Assembly (NCBI RefSeq): GCF_000002595.2
Contig: NC_057019.1
Coordinates: 6,719,922-6,783,921 of the forward strand
DNA length: 64,000 bases
Source: Chlamydomonas reinhardtii
Lineage: Eukaryota > Chlorophyta > Chlorophyceae > Chlamydomonadales > Chlamydomonadaceae
Direction: 5' to 3'
A program made the translations under genes and the position numbers. This document shows positions 12,805-26,182 of the stretch, one piece after another. A model generated the notes under the pieces. It saw nothing but the letters and a program-made list of their open reading frames with translations, was not told where the DNA came from and made no database searches. The stretch's first letter is position 1. Each line of letters starts with the position of its first letter.

Positions 12805-13045
12805 AACTCTCAACCACGCACAAGAAGCCGAGGTGTAAATGTCGCGAGCCCCCTACCCCCTACCCCCTACCCCCTACCCCCTACCCCTACCCCCTACCCC
12901 TACCCCCCCCTACCTCGTGAGCCAAGGCTCACGAGCCTGGGACTAAGCCCTAGAGGCTTCAAGTTTGTCGCGTTGCTATGCGGCAGTAATGATGTGGGGA
13001 TGTGGGGATGTGGGGATGTGGGGTTGCAGGTGCGGGGGTGGGGGC
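12805..13045 (+). repeat. Second partial copy of R1 carrying a (CCCCTAC)n array
   Basis: This segment repeats the middle of the R1 copy just upstream (12405-12570): cacgcacaag, aatgtcgcgagcc, gtgagccaagg, aggcttcaagtttgtcg, gcggcagtaatg, and the gatgtgggg repeats. A C-rich tandem array of ccccctac/cccctac units at about 12849-12914 is inserted where the upstream copy has only a few bases. Confidence 0.65.
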
Positions 13046-13281
13046 GGTGGCCAGTGGGGGTCCATGACGGTCCATGCGACCGCGCCTTTTTTGTCAGGCC
13101 ATCATGAGCACACCGTCATTACAATGTGTTGGATAGCAATAAACTTCTCGCAATTATTCCATAGAGCCAGTGGGTTTCATGGTTTGCCTTGAATAAAATA
13201 CGCAGGACGCCCCCCTTCCCTTTCTTAACAAGAAAGAGACTTGCTGCCATTTCCAACTGTTAACGATAATGATGACAGAAA

Positions 13282-16625
<3,344 letters not shown>

Positions 16626-16672
16626 GTAGCCGTGCCGCCACAACATGGACAAGGGCCAGATGTGCGTGTGCG

Positions 16673-16676
<4 letters not shown>

Positions 16677-16749
<73 letters not shown>

Positions 16750-16802
16750 AAGAGCACAAGGGAAAACAACAAGAGACTGTGTTAAAGAGCACAAGGAAAA
16801 CA
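16677..16802 (-). repeat. (GT)n with two inverted copies of the CA-linked motif
   Basis: Read on the minus strand, two tandem copies of the motif gttttccttgtgctcttt + aacaca (16779-16802 and 16743-16767, the latter with one extra base) lead into a ~70 bp CA run. It is the same arrangement as at 15270 but in the opposite orientation, just after the stop codon of the coiled-coil gene. Confidence 0.9.
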
Positions 16803-16919
16803 TTACAAGAGACTGTGTGTGTGTGTGTGTCGAGGGAAAGAGAGCAGAGAGGGGCAGAGAGACCGAGAGGGAGGAGAGCTGAGAGGGGTAGAGAGACGGA
16901 GAGGGAGGAGAGCGAGAGG

Positions 16920-17880
16920 GATTGTGGTGCCGGGGCTGCTGCGGGCGTTCGCGATGGAGCTGGGGCCGCGGGGCAAGGTGCGTGGGTACGGGCATGGGCG
17001 TGGGGGGGAGGGCGTGGGCATGGGCGTGGCAGAGGGCAAGCGGCAGGGGCAAGTGCGGGTCTCCTTGCTTCGCACCTATTCCAACGACCTGGACCCGAGC
17101 TCCCACCCCTCCTTCCCCCACGCCCCAGACGACCAAGCAGCAGTTCGCCACGGTGTGTTCTTGCTTCGGCCTGGCGCTGACGCCGGCGCTGATCAATGCT
17201 GATGGTGGCGCCCGTCGGTACGTTAATACGGCCGCGACGCTGATGCCGGTACCAGATCTCCTCACAGCCGGACTGGGAGGAGCAGCACTGGGCCGCGATC
17301 AAGGTGAGTGCGGACTACTGTGCAGGGGTGACGGGGGCGGTGAGCGGGCGGCGCCCAGACGCAACCGGGCGCTCAGCAGTGGGGGATTCCCGTGAAGGCC
17401 GCGCGTGGCAAGTGGCAAGGGGCAGCACCGTCATGCGGGCTGGTCGTTTGGTCGGGATCTGGGCTCCGCAGGGGCATGGTCTCCTGTGCGCTGGCGTTGC
17501 AAGGTGTCGGGGGCGGCGCCGTCTTTGAGCAAGGAATGGCGGATGAAGGGAGTGGCTTCGAGCCATGGCGGTAGCTTCGGCACCCGGAAGCGCGCGGGTT
17601 CAGGCCCTAAGCTATTTGAAAGGCACCAGCGCCCCGCCTGCGCCGCTCCCATGCCCACGTACCCGCACGCTCGCCCACACATGGCCACATCACCTTCACT
17701 GACCGCACAGACTGCGCTCCCCCACCCACCGACGCTGTCCATGGCTGGCCGCGGGCCAGCCCATGCCGCTGCCCACACCGCACGCCAAGCCCGCTCGGGC
17801 CCGAGGACCTCCAGCGCATCGCCGCCTCGCCTGACGCTAGAGCACGCGGAGCGGCTGGCGGGGCCGGGGCAGGTGAGAAG
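16920..17880 (+). other. Possible exons of an unidentified or decayed gene
   Basis: Three stretches look exon-like: one ending ELGPRGK before gtgcgtgg near 16978, one from about 17258 ending EEQHWAAIK before gtgagt at 17306, and one ending GPGQ before gtgaga near 17873. They do not join into one clear protein and no family is recognised. The stretch lies between a GA-rich tract (16830-16920) and the retroelement region, so a broken host gene is possible. The complementary minus strand shows a long open frame that appears to be a by-product of low-complexity sequence. Confidence 0.25.
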
Positions 17881-18569
17881 AGGGGTTAACGTTGAACCAA
17901 TCCCGTAAGGAAACAGTCGCGCGGCAAGGAGAACTGCAGCTGCAAAAGCGCGTCGTTGTACATCACCGTATGTAGTCGGGCGGGCTTGGGCAGTGTAGCG
18001 GCAGGTGGAAGGAGCAGTCCAGAGCAGCTCCGAAGTCATGTCAACAGTGCGAGCCGCGCGCGGACCCCGTCGCCCAACTAGTTGCAAGGTTATACTAACA
18101 TACTCACCTGGATGTGAACGAGGAAGCGCCAGGTAGAAGCGTCCAGCAGCCGGGCGCGACGGACATGTGGGGGATGGCAAGGCGGCGAGTATGAGTAGAA
18201 GTCGTGGAAGTAGCGTAGCAGGGCAGTACAAGGCTATGGGATCCCGCGCGCGGCTTGACAAAGGAAGAAAGAGGGAGAAAGGAGGGAGGGCGGCAGTGTT
18301 AAGTGGCAATAGTGCATGGGCTCGGCGTGAGATGGGGCGGCCGCGGCATGGGCGGGGAGACGAAGCGGCGGGATGGGTGGGTGGGTGCGAGCAGGGCGCG
18401 GGCCGCCGAACGGCTCCCTCGCTACCCTGCCGGCGAGGACGCGCACACGCATGAGTGCGCGCCCACTGGGGCATGGATGCGTGAATGCGATGGGGGCGAT
18501 GCGAAGGCGGGTTGGCCATGTTCAGAACCGGGCATCGCCGTGGCGGAACCCCGTCATCAGCACAGGCCG

Positions 18570-18910
18570 TGCGCCGATGGGACCAACACACACGCACACG
18601 CACGGACCCACGAGCACGCAAACGCACGCACACGCACGCGCACACATACATACACGCACACACGCACAAAGACACACACATGCACATACAGCGTGCACGC
18701 AGCCATGGACAGCAGACTAACAGCCGCACACACACACACACACGCACACACACACACACAGACACACACAGACACACACACGCACACGCACAAACACACA
18801 CACGCACACACGGAAACACATACGCACGTACACACAGACATAAACAAACAGCACGCAAACACGCACCAACGCAAACACGCAGGGAGAACACCGCAGCACA
18901 CGCGGAACAG
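18570..18910 (+). repeat. CA/CACACG-rich simple sequence
   Basis: Irregular acacac/cgcaca tracts over ~340 bp, in the 3' flank of the Penelope-like element (which reads on the minus strand). No coding signal. Confidence 0.85.
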
Positions 18911-19058
18911 ACCACGCAGAACAAACACGACAGCCCCGACTCCAAATCAGCGGGGAACACGGACACACCAACGAGGGACAAATACGCACATCCCAACCGG
19001 AGACGAATGCGAGTGTGCGGATGCATGGGGTCGGGGGAGAGGGGCGGGGGCGGGCGCG

Positions 19059-21992
19059 TCACACGGGGGGCGGGGGCGGGGGGCCCGCGTGTCCGCGTAG
19101 GTAGTGGCGGACACGGGCGAGCAGGTCGAGGCGAGGCACGGCGACGACGTCCGGCGGGTGTGGCGGCTGGGGAACGCCGCGCCGCTGGAAGTAGAACACG
19201 TGAGGGTGCTGTCGTAGGAGGACGCCAAGACTGCCGAGCATGGAGGCGCGCGCATACTGCTGCGCTTCGAGGCTGCGGATGAGCATGGCGGTCTCGTATG
19301 AGAAGCTTTCGCCGCAGGTGATGACCCGCCGTAGGCGGTGGGACTGCCCCGTGAAGATGTTGCGCTTGCATTGCTCGTTGACAGAAGAGTGGCGTGCAAC
19401 GAAGCGGGAGAGGCGCACATGCTGAAACGCCGGCTGCTCGCGCTTATCGTAGAGATGTGTGACGATCCAGCATCGGTGGTTGTGCACCGTGGAGCACAGG
19501 AGGACGTCGAGGAAGGGGATGCAGTGGGAGGGCAGGTGTTCATGAGTCTGGGCGGGGACGGCCAGCGTGGGTGGGTACAGGCCGGCGAGGCCCTCGTAGG
19601 TCCGGTCGTTGTAGAGCAGGTGTGGTAGCCAGGGGTTGTTGAGGCACAGCAGGTCGTCGAGGTATCGCTTGGTGAAGCGGAATCGACGCAGGATGGCGCG
19701 GGCGGCGGGGGACAGGCTGGGGTTGGAGCTCTGCCGCATGAACTCGAACTCATACCAGCCGAGGAAGAGGTTGGCAATGAATGGCGCAGCGGAGATGCCC
19801 ATAGGGATGCCGCAGATCTGCCGGACGAGGGCAGGCCCAAAGCGGATGAAGGTGGAGGAGAGAAGGGCATCGAGGATGATGGTGCAGAAGGCGTGGACGC
19901 TGAACTCGCGTGTGACGGAGCCGTTGGCAGCGGCGTGATAGGGGCGCTCGACGGCAGTGAGGAACGTGACCGCGTGGCGGGGCTTGTCGCGAGGGCGAAG
20001 AGGGTTGGGCGGGCGGGTGGTGACACGGATGGCTGGCGTGTCGGCGAGGCTGGCGGTGAGGAGGCGGTGGAGGGTGGTGCGGAGGTCGGAGTGGGGGAGG
20101 TTGGTGTAGAGCCGACTGAAGTCCCGGGCAACGTGTGGGTGCGCGGCGTGGGGCTGAAAGTGGGCGGCGTTGAACTGGGCGACGAGGGACATGACGGCGC
20201 CGGATGAGAAGCAGAGCCACGGGGCGGTGCCGGGGAGGTGGCGCTGCCAGTGCGCGGTGAAGCAGGGGGAGGCGGCGCGCAGGACTGCGGTGACCACGTC
20301 GCTGAGGGCGGTGACGGGGCACTGTTGGGAGCAGGCCAGGTAGCGCATGGACGGCGGCTGCTTGTGCATCTTGAGGGTGCCTGCATAGTATGCGGGAGGC
20401 TGGGTGGCGTCGAGCGAGAGGTGCCACGGGACCAGGGTAGCGTTGGTGGTGGCGTAGTGGGCGTCGCGGCCGGCGGCGGTGGTGGGCTCATAGTACAGGG
20501 CTGCAGGTGCGGCCGGCAGAGGTGGAGCGGCGGCGGCGGCGGTGCCATGGGCGTCGTCGTCGGCGGTGCCCATGGCATCGAAGACGGCGGCAGCGGCAGT
20601 GATGGCATCAGCAGCGGCGGCGGCGGCGGCGTCGGCGTCGATGGTAGCGGCTTGGGCGCGGGTCCGGTATCGCGGGGCGGGAGGGTCGGGGCCGGGGGCA
20701 GCGGCCGGAGGGGGCTGGGCGGCGTGGTGGAGGCCGCTGGGCCCCGGGCCAGGCCCGCCATAAATGGCGGGAATGGCAGGTGGCGCAGTGTGGGCGGCGG
20801 CGGCGTCGGTGGCGTCAGCGGCGTTGCCACCAGCAGCGGCGGCGACGGCAGCAGCGGCCCGTGCGCGAGTGTGGTAGCGGGCGCAGGCAGGGGGTGGGGG
20901 AGGCGGGGCGGTGGCAGCGTTGGGGGCGGCCGGGGGTGGTGGCGGTGGGGGGAGGGGTGGAGCGGCGGCGGCGTGGGTGGCAGGGGGCGTGGCGAACAGG
21001 TCGTGGCAGCCGAGGTCGCGCATGCAGCAGGTGGCGTAGTATTTCTTGCAGACCAATTGGAGGGTGGAGCTGCTCTTGTCGGTGACGGTGATGATGAAGT
21101 GGGGATCGAGGTCGCGGATGCCGGCGAGGTCGGTGTCCGAGAGGACAGGCCATGGGAACTGGAAGCCGCGGTGGGCGTGGACAGCGCGCCGTAGGGCGGC
21201 TTCGAATTCGCCGGCCCAGGCGGCAGTCTCGCCAGCGGCGACGCCTTGACGTTTGGCGAGTTCCTGCGTGTAGCGAAGGGCACCGGCGTAGGCTTTGCGG
21301 ATGACGGCGTCAACGTCGCGGACAGGGAGATGAGGGCGGTACCGAGCGCCATATGTCCAGAAGGGCCGAGCACCATCGGGGAGGGCGGAGAATGGGCTGG
21401 TAGACATGACGTGGCCGACGCCAGGCGGGCAGAGGCCGGGGTAGCGATGGCATTCGCAGGCGGTGTCGGGGTGGGCGAGGCGGGCGTACTCGGCGTGGGT
21501 GAGGGAGCGTGCGAAGGCCCCATAATTGCAGAAGTGGCGGTGCACAGGCTGGTCGGGCTCCCAGTGGACAGGCGGCCGGCGGGAGCTGTGGGTGAGGGCG
21601 TCGGCCACGCGGGGGTTGTCCAGGACCTCGCGGTAGAGGGCGGCGGTGGGGAGGAGTTGGCGTAGTCCGGAGGGGAGGAAGAGCTTCTGGGAGAGGTCGG
21701 GGCGGCCGGCGGGTGGGCAGGCGGCGAGGATGGCATCGGCGACAGGAGTAATGAGCCACGTATGGAAGGATGGAGGTATCTGGAGCGAAGAGGGGTAAAG
21801 GGGGAGTTGGTGAGGGGAGGGGAAGGGAGGAGGAGAGGGGGAGGAGAGCGGGAGGGGAGGAGAGGGGAGGAGAGGGAGAGGAGGGGGAAAGGAGAGGTGG
21901 AAGAGGTGCGGAGGAGTAAGGGGCGAGGAAACGAGAGGAGCTGGGAACAGGAAGTGCGGGAGCGCTGAAAGGCTGGCAGGGTGGCGGCGCAA
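19059..21992 (-). mobile_element. Penelope-like retroelement, reverse transcriptase ORF
   Basis: An uninterrupted 977-codon frame. The N-terminal part has a Cys motif CECHRYPGLC followed by GHVMS, a pairing typical of Penelope-like elements. The reverse transcriptase core has SRLYTNLPHSDL, then GIPMGISAAPFIANLFLG, then the catalytic RYLDDLL at about residue 777, then PFLDVLL. Between the first conserved block (~residue 327) and LVPWHLSLD (~residue 515) lies an Ala/Pro-rich linker of roughly 180 residues. No GIY-YIG endonuclease is visible after the core; an N-terminal one was not found either, so the element may lack it, be 5'-truncated, or carry it in a frame I could not see. Ends are not defined: CA-rich sequence follows on the 3' side and pyrimidine-rich sequence precedes on the 5' side. 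The open frame suggests a fairly recent insertion. LINE or LTR identity is unlikely because the RT motifs and YLDD context fit Penelope types better. Confidence 0.75.
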
Positions 21993-22202
21993 ATGGTTGG
22001 AAGTTGCACGTACCCACCCACCATGTCCACCCTATCCACTCTCGCCTCGGGCCCGCCTGCCCGTCGCCCACCAACACCTGCACAACCCCACATAACACGC
22101 ATCCCCCAGCCCCGCGTGCACGCAACCTGGCCCTCCGTACCCAACCTACCGCCCACTACCCAAGACCTCCACTTTCCCCAAACCGCACCGACACACACGC
22201 AC

Positions 22203-22345
22203 ACGCAGATGTCGGGCACGGAGTTCACGCACGGCATTGTGGACCTGGGCGCGGCGTGTGTACATACGCGATCTGTTCAAGCGCTCGCGCGCCACCGGGC
22301 CCTGCGTCAATTTCTTGGACGAGATCGACGCGCTGGGTCTGCGGC
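22203..22345 (+). pseudogene. FtsH-like AAA ATPase fragment, frame-broken
   Basis: Two adjoining frames together resemble the segment of FtsH-type AAA+ proteases between Walker A and Walker B: SGTEFTHGIVDLGAA in one frame, then VYIRDLFKRSRATGPCVNF and LDEIDALGLR in the next, the latter being the Walker B region. FtsH has SGSEF, VGVGA, RVRDLF and DEIDA at the same spacing. The frame changes near 22255-22262 and the frame closes with TAA around 22350. No Walker A, no second region of homology and no metalloprotease HEXXH are found nearby. It could be one exon of a host gene broken by the neighbouring retroelement, or a captured fragment. Confidence 0.6.
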
Positions 22346-22435
22346 TAATTTAACGTGTGCGTAGTTAATGCAAGGGGGGATGTGAAGGTATTTTACAGGG
22401 ATAGTAGGTGTTGTGGGGCGGTTAGTCGGTTAGGT

Positions 22436-22878
22436 ATGGTGTTTCGCCTTTCGGCAGTCGTCCGCCCTGTGGCGATCACGTCCGGCGGCCGTACTTCCTA
22501 CCCCAAAGTCATGTGTGATTATACATGTACTCATGTCGGACGCCCCTGTCTGCTCACACTCAGACAGTCAGACGCAGTGCTGCCGCGGCGTTGGCGCCGA
22601 GGACACCGGCACCGAGGACACCGGAGCATGGTCCAGTTGAGATGTCCGGGTGTGTAATGCATTCCTCGTCCCTCCACCATGGAAGATTGAGTTCATTTGT
22701 AAACCGTCCTGAGTGGTCGTCTGTTCTAGGCGCAAACTCAACACATTGCTTCGGCGTGTGGGGACACAGCGTTGGCGAGAGCCACGGACGGCCCTATTAC
22801 TGTGGGGGCATGTCGCAACCGTGGAGGGCACTGTAAGGTTCATGTTCAGCCGCCCGACATCTGCTCATCGCGAAGCGC
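22436..22878 (+). repeat. Dispersed repeat R1, second copy
   Basis: Shares start, order of blocks and end with the copy at 12178-12775 but lacks about 150 bp from the middle, including the gatgtgggg repeats. It also has a small local duplication (gaggacaccggcacc). Same orientation as the first copy; both lie near the membrane-protein genes A and B. Confidence 0.65.
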
Positions 22879-23185
22879 CTGCTTGCTCACACGCAGACAC
22901 AGACCTGCAACCTCGCAAACAGAGTACAAGCGCACAGAACGAGGATACGCTCATCCTGCAACTCAATCGCCAACTCCTGCTGGCACGTACATAGGTACTT
23001 GTCGCATGCACGTGCCTGTCGCGCAACTACATCCCTAGGCCTCGACCTGGCCCTCCACACGAGGAGGATGCTCAATGCTGGCACACATTTGGCCTAGCAA
23101 AAGCACAGGGCACACTCTAGATTTGCACACACGCATGCAGCACGCGCTTCACAAGCTCTCTCGCACTCTTGCCCTCTCTAAAGAT

Positions 23186-23190
23186 TTACA
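23186..23190 (-). terminator. Poly(A) signal TGTAA for membrane protein B
   Basis: TGTAA on the minus strand about 100 bases after the stop codon at 23293; supports that stop as the true end. Confidence 0.6.
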
Positions 23191-23292
23191 CATGATGCAA
23201 AACTCCCACGCCCATGCCCACACGGAGCATCAAGCTCACCAGTGGCAGCAAGCCGCTCGCCACGCTCTCATGCCCGCAGCCTCCCTGCGCCC

Positions 23293-25844
23293 TCACCGGC
23301 GGCCAGCCCCGTCCCGCGACAGCAGCACGTTAACACTGAGGTCCAACAGCGGAGGATATGTTGGCGGCGGCGGCGGCTGCTCCGTACCACCGCCCCCGTC
23401 ACCGCCCGCCACTGGAGGCGGCGACTGCTGCGGTGACCCCTCAGCAACAGGCGGCTCTGTCTCCGGCGGCGGCGGCGGCGGCGGTGACAAACTGTCGGCA
23501 GGCAGCGCAGGAGGGGAGGGCGCAGGTGCCACCGTGCCCACGGGCAAAGGCGGCCAGGGCGGGAAGGGCGCCAGCGGGACACCTTGTACTGCAGGCGGTG
23601 GGGAGGCCGGGGTGCGTGGCGGAGGCGGAGGCGTGAGCTGCGCGGGTGCGGACGGGGGCGGCGGTTGCGAGCCGGCCTGCTGTGCAGGAGGTGGCAGCGC
23701 GGCTTCAGGCTGGGGCGATGCTGCTGACTGCGGCGACGGCGACGGGGCATTGGCCGGCACCGGCGCCGTTCCCGCATCTGGCGGCGGCGGCGCTGACTGC
23801 GCCGGTGGCGGCGGCGGTGGCGGTGCTGCGCTCGCTACCGGCCGCGGCGACGGTGACGGCACACTGGAATTGGGCGCCGCCGGCGAGGGCGTGCCGCCGC
23901 CGGGCACCTCCAGCTGCGGCCCAGTGGCGGCCAGCGGCTGTAGCAGCCGCACAGTGGTGCTACTGCCGGTCAGCGGCTGCAGGCTGTCTGCGAGCTGCTG
24001 CTCCAATGCCGCGGCTCCGTCTGTGCTCTGCATCGTGTTCCGCACCGCCGTCACCAGCCCCGCCATGCCACTCGCAGTCGGCACCTGCACCTCGAAAACG
24101 ATTTCCAACGTGACGACAGCGGTGGCGGTTGCTGCTAGCCGCCTGCTGCTGCGGCTGTCACTCCCAACGCCAGGCGTCTGTAGGGCACTGCCGCCATCGC
24201 GGAGGAGCAGCAGCCGCCGCGCTTGCCGCCGCCCGGCGGCAGTAGCATGCGTGGCACTGCTGCTACCACTACCACTACCACTGCTGCTGCTCCCATTGCT
24301 ATTGCTGCCCGTCGCCGACATGATTGCCGAGGCAGTTGCCCGCTGCGTGACGGATGTGGTGGTTGGCGCCAGCGGCTGCTGCTGGGTGCATGTTACACGC
24401 ACCACACGCACTGGCAACCCCGGCGCCCCCAGCTGCCCCAGGGTCTCCTGCACGCCCTGAGTTATGCTCGCGTTGAGCGTTAACCCATTGCCACTAATGC
24501 TGCTATTGCCACGGCCTGTGGTGTTGCTACTGCTATTTACGCCGGCCAGCTGTGCGCACGCGGCCTGTTGCTGCTGCTGCTGCTGCGTTGAGCCGGCAGG
24601 CACTAGCACTGAGCCGCCGCCAGCAGCAGTCCAGCTCATCTATGCAACGAGGGCAGACAAGAAGTAGTAAGCGACCGCTTAAGGAGGAGTTTGATGTGGC
24701 CCTGGATATGAATGCCTGGCATAAGAGCTAGCCCCAACTTGCCCCAACGCTACCCCTCTCACCTGCAAAAGCGCTTGAAACGCCACTATGTCGAAACTGC
24801 TGGGCCGCTGCTGCGACGGCTGCACGGCGGCGTTGTTGCCACCGCCCTGTGATGGCGTGACAGTGCGGACAGCAGCAGGAGCCACTTGAGCCAAGCAACG
24901 GATACGCGTCGAGACACCCGCCGCCCACCGGACAGCATCCAGCTGTGGCTCGCCCTCCTGCACACGAACCCTTTGTTCCTCCAGCACACACGCGTAGGCC
25001 CTGGCTTGACCTTCTTCTGCGCATGAACGCGCCCTATGTCTGTGTATGTGAGCATGTGTTTGACTCACATGGCTGCCCGACACGCCGCAGTCGTACTTGG
25101 TGCATACGGGCACCACCACCACCACCACCGTGCAGATCACCAGCGCCGTCAGCACCAGCGCCAGACCAGGCCGGGGGCAGCAGCGCTCCTGCAGCGAAAG
25201 AAAACAGCAGCGTGGCAGCAGCGAGGCACGTTCAAGGATGGAGCAAGCGCGCGGCCAGTCAAGTTAGGGCATGGCCTCGTCGGGCGGTACGCTGTGGAGC
25301 TGGTAGGTTGGGTAGTTCAAGCAGCACAACCGCAGGAACCTGGTGCAGCTCCAGGCAGCTCTAACACATTGTTAAGTCGTTCGACAAGAGGTGGGAGGCC
25401 GGTGAAGGGTTGATGCGGTTATGCCGCGACACAGTGCGGGAGTGGGAGTCCAGGGGCAGGGGGAAGCTGGGGGCAGGTTCCGCCAGCCCCCGTCGCGCAC
25501 GTTGCCCTCTCGCCAGGTCTTACCCTTTCGGGCTCCTCCGGCCTTTCTATGTTGTACAACGTGAACCGCGGGGCAAATGAGGTCCTCCACGAGCCCTTAA
25601 GACGATCAACGCTGCTTCGCACTGAGCCACGCCATTGGAACAGCGAGGCTCTTGCTATCGGTCTTGGCACCTCAGCATCCGGGCCAACCACCTCCTCCTG
25701 TGCCGATGGCAGGTCGGAAAAATTTCGAACTGGTGCGCTAGCAGATGTTCGCTCTTCGGGCTCGTCGGCAACTGCCCACGGCCACCACCATCGTCGCGCG
25801 GCCGGTCGTGTCTCAGTCTCTGCTTCCGCGGGGTCTGGCATCAT
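23293..25844 (-). CDS. Type II membrane protein B with Pro-rich extracellular tail, unknown function
   Basis: Not a recognised family. Three phase-0 exons: 25524-25844, 24763-25188, 23293-24639, giving 697 aa. The first exon gives ~107 cytosolic residues with a WWWPW cluster and many Arg/Glu. Exon 2 opens with ERCC then a hydrophobic segment (LALVLTALVICTVVVVVV) ending PVCTKYDCGV, so a type II membrane anchor is inferred. The outer part has a poly-Gln run, low-complexity Ser/Gly, a strand-rich segment (VVTLEIVFEVQVPTASG, then LLQPLAATG) and a ~150-residue Pro-rich tail with PPPPPP and SPSP runs. Such tails in algal proteins are often hydroxyproline-rich wall or matrix parts. The same order (short N-terminus, Cys pair, one membrane span, strand-rich domain, low-complexity tail) occurs in protein A at 9734-11749. 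A donor-like ggtgagg overlaps the stop, so a further exon cannot be ruled out. Confidence 0.65.
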
Positions 25845-26026
25845 GCGGCGCTATATATTTATATATACATGTCCAGTATGTATTGTTATGAATTTGCTTA
25901 CATAACAAGGATCAACACGGGTTCCCGGCTTCTCGCAGTGGGTAAGACCGGCGGTTGAAGAACGGCGTTTTGCCAGCTTCGGCGCAGCGGCCCTGGGTGG
26001 ACTCGAACCCAATCCGCGATCCAGAT

Positions 26027-26031
26027 TTACA
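26027..26031 (-). terminator. Poly(A) signal TGTAA for the DTW-domain gene
   Basis: TGTAA on the minus strand about 150 bases after the stop at 26183. Confidence 0.55.
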
Positions 26032-26182
26032 TGTACTTGTCTTTGTAAGAGTCTGGGGCCTGTACATACCTGCCTCGATGACGCCAAGGTCTTGCCTCGG
26101 TTCCTCCTCGTTCCCTTCGCGCCCTCCGCCCAGCCCCCTCTTCCAGCCGGGGCCGCGTTGCGCCCCGCTGGAGCATGATCAC

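Noticed and set aside
12849-12914. Possible telomeric repeat (CCCCTAC)n
   Set aside because: The Chlamydomonas telomere unit is TTTTAGGG (CCCTAAAA); this array differs and lies inside a dispersed repeat.
17431-19371. A 646-codon open frame on the minus strand
   Set aside because: It is composed of low-complexity Cys/Val/Arg stretches over CA-rich sequence and overlaps the end of the reverse transcriptase frame; no domain or codon pattern supports it.
20238-21194. Gly-rich 318-codon plus-strand frame
   Set aside because: It is the antisense shadow of the Ala/Pro linker of the retroelement.
18947-22237. A 1096-codon Ser/Pro-rich open frame on the minus strand
   Set aside because: It overlaps the reverse transcriptase in another frame, and its composition follows from that GC-rich gene; no motif of its own.
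25985-26030. tRNA-like B box on the minus strand (GGTTCGAGTCC)
   Set aside because: The bases around it do not form a T stem and no A box or cloverleaf could be drawn; at most a SINE remnant.
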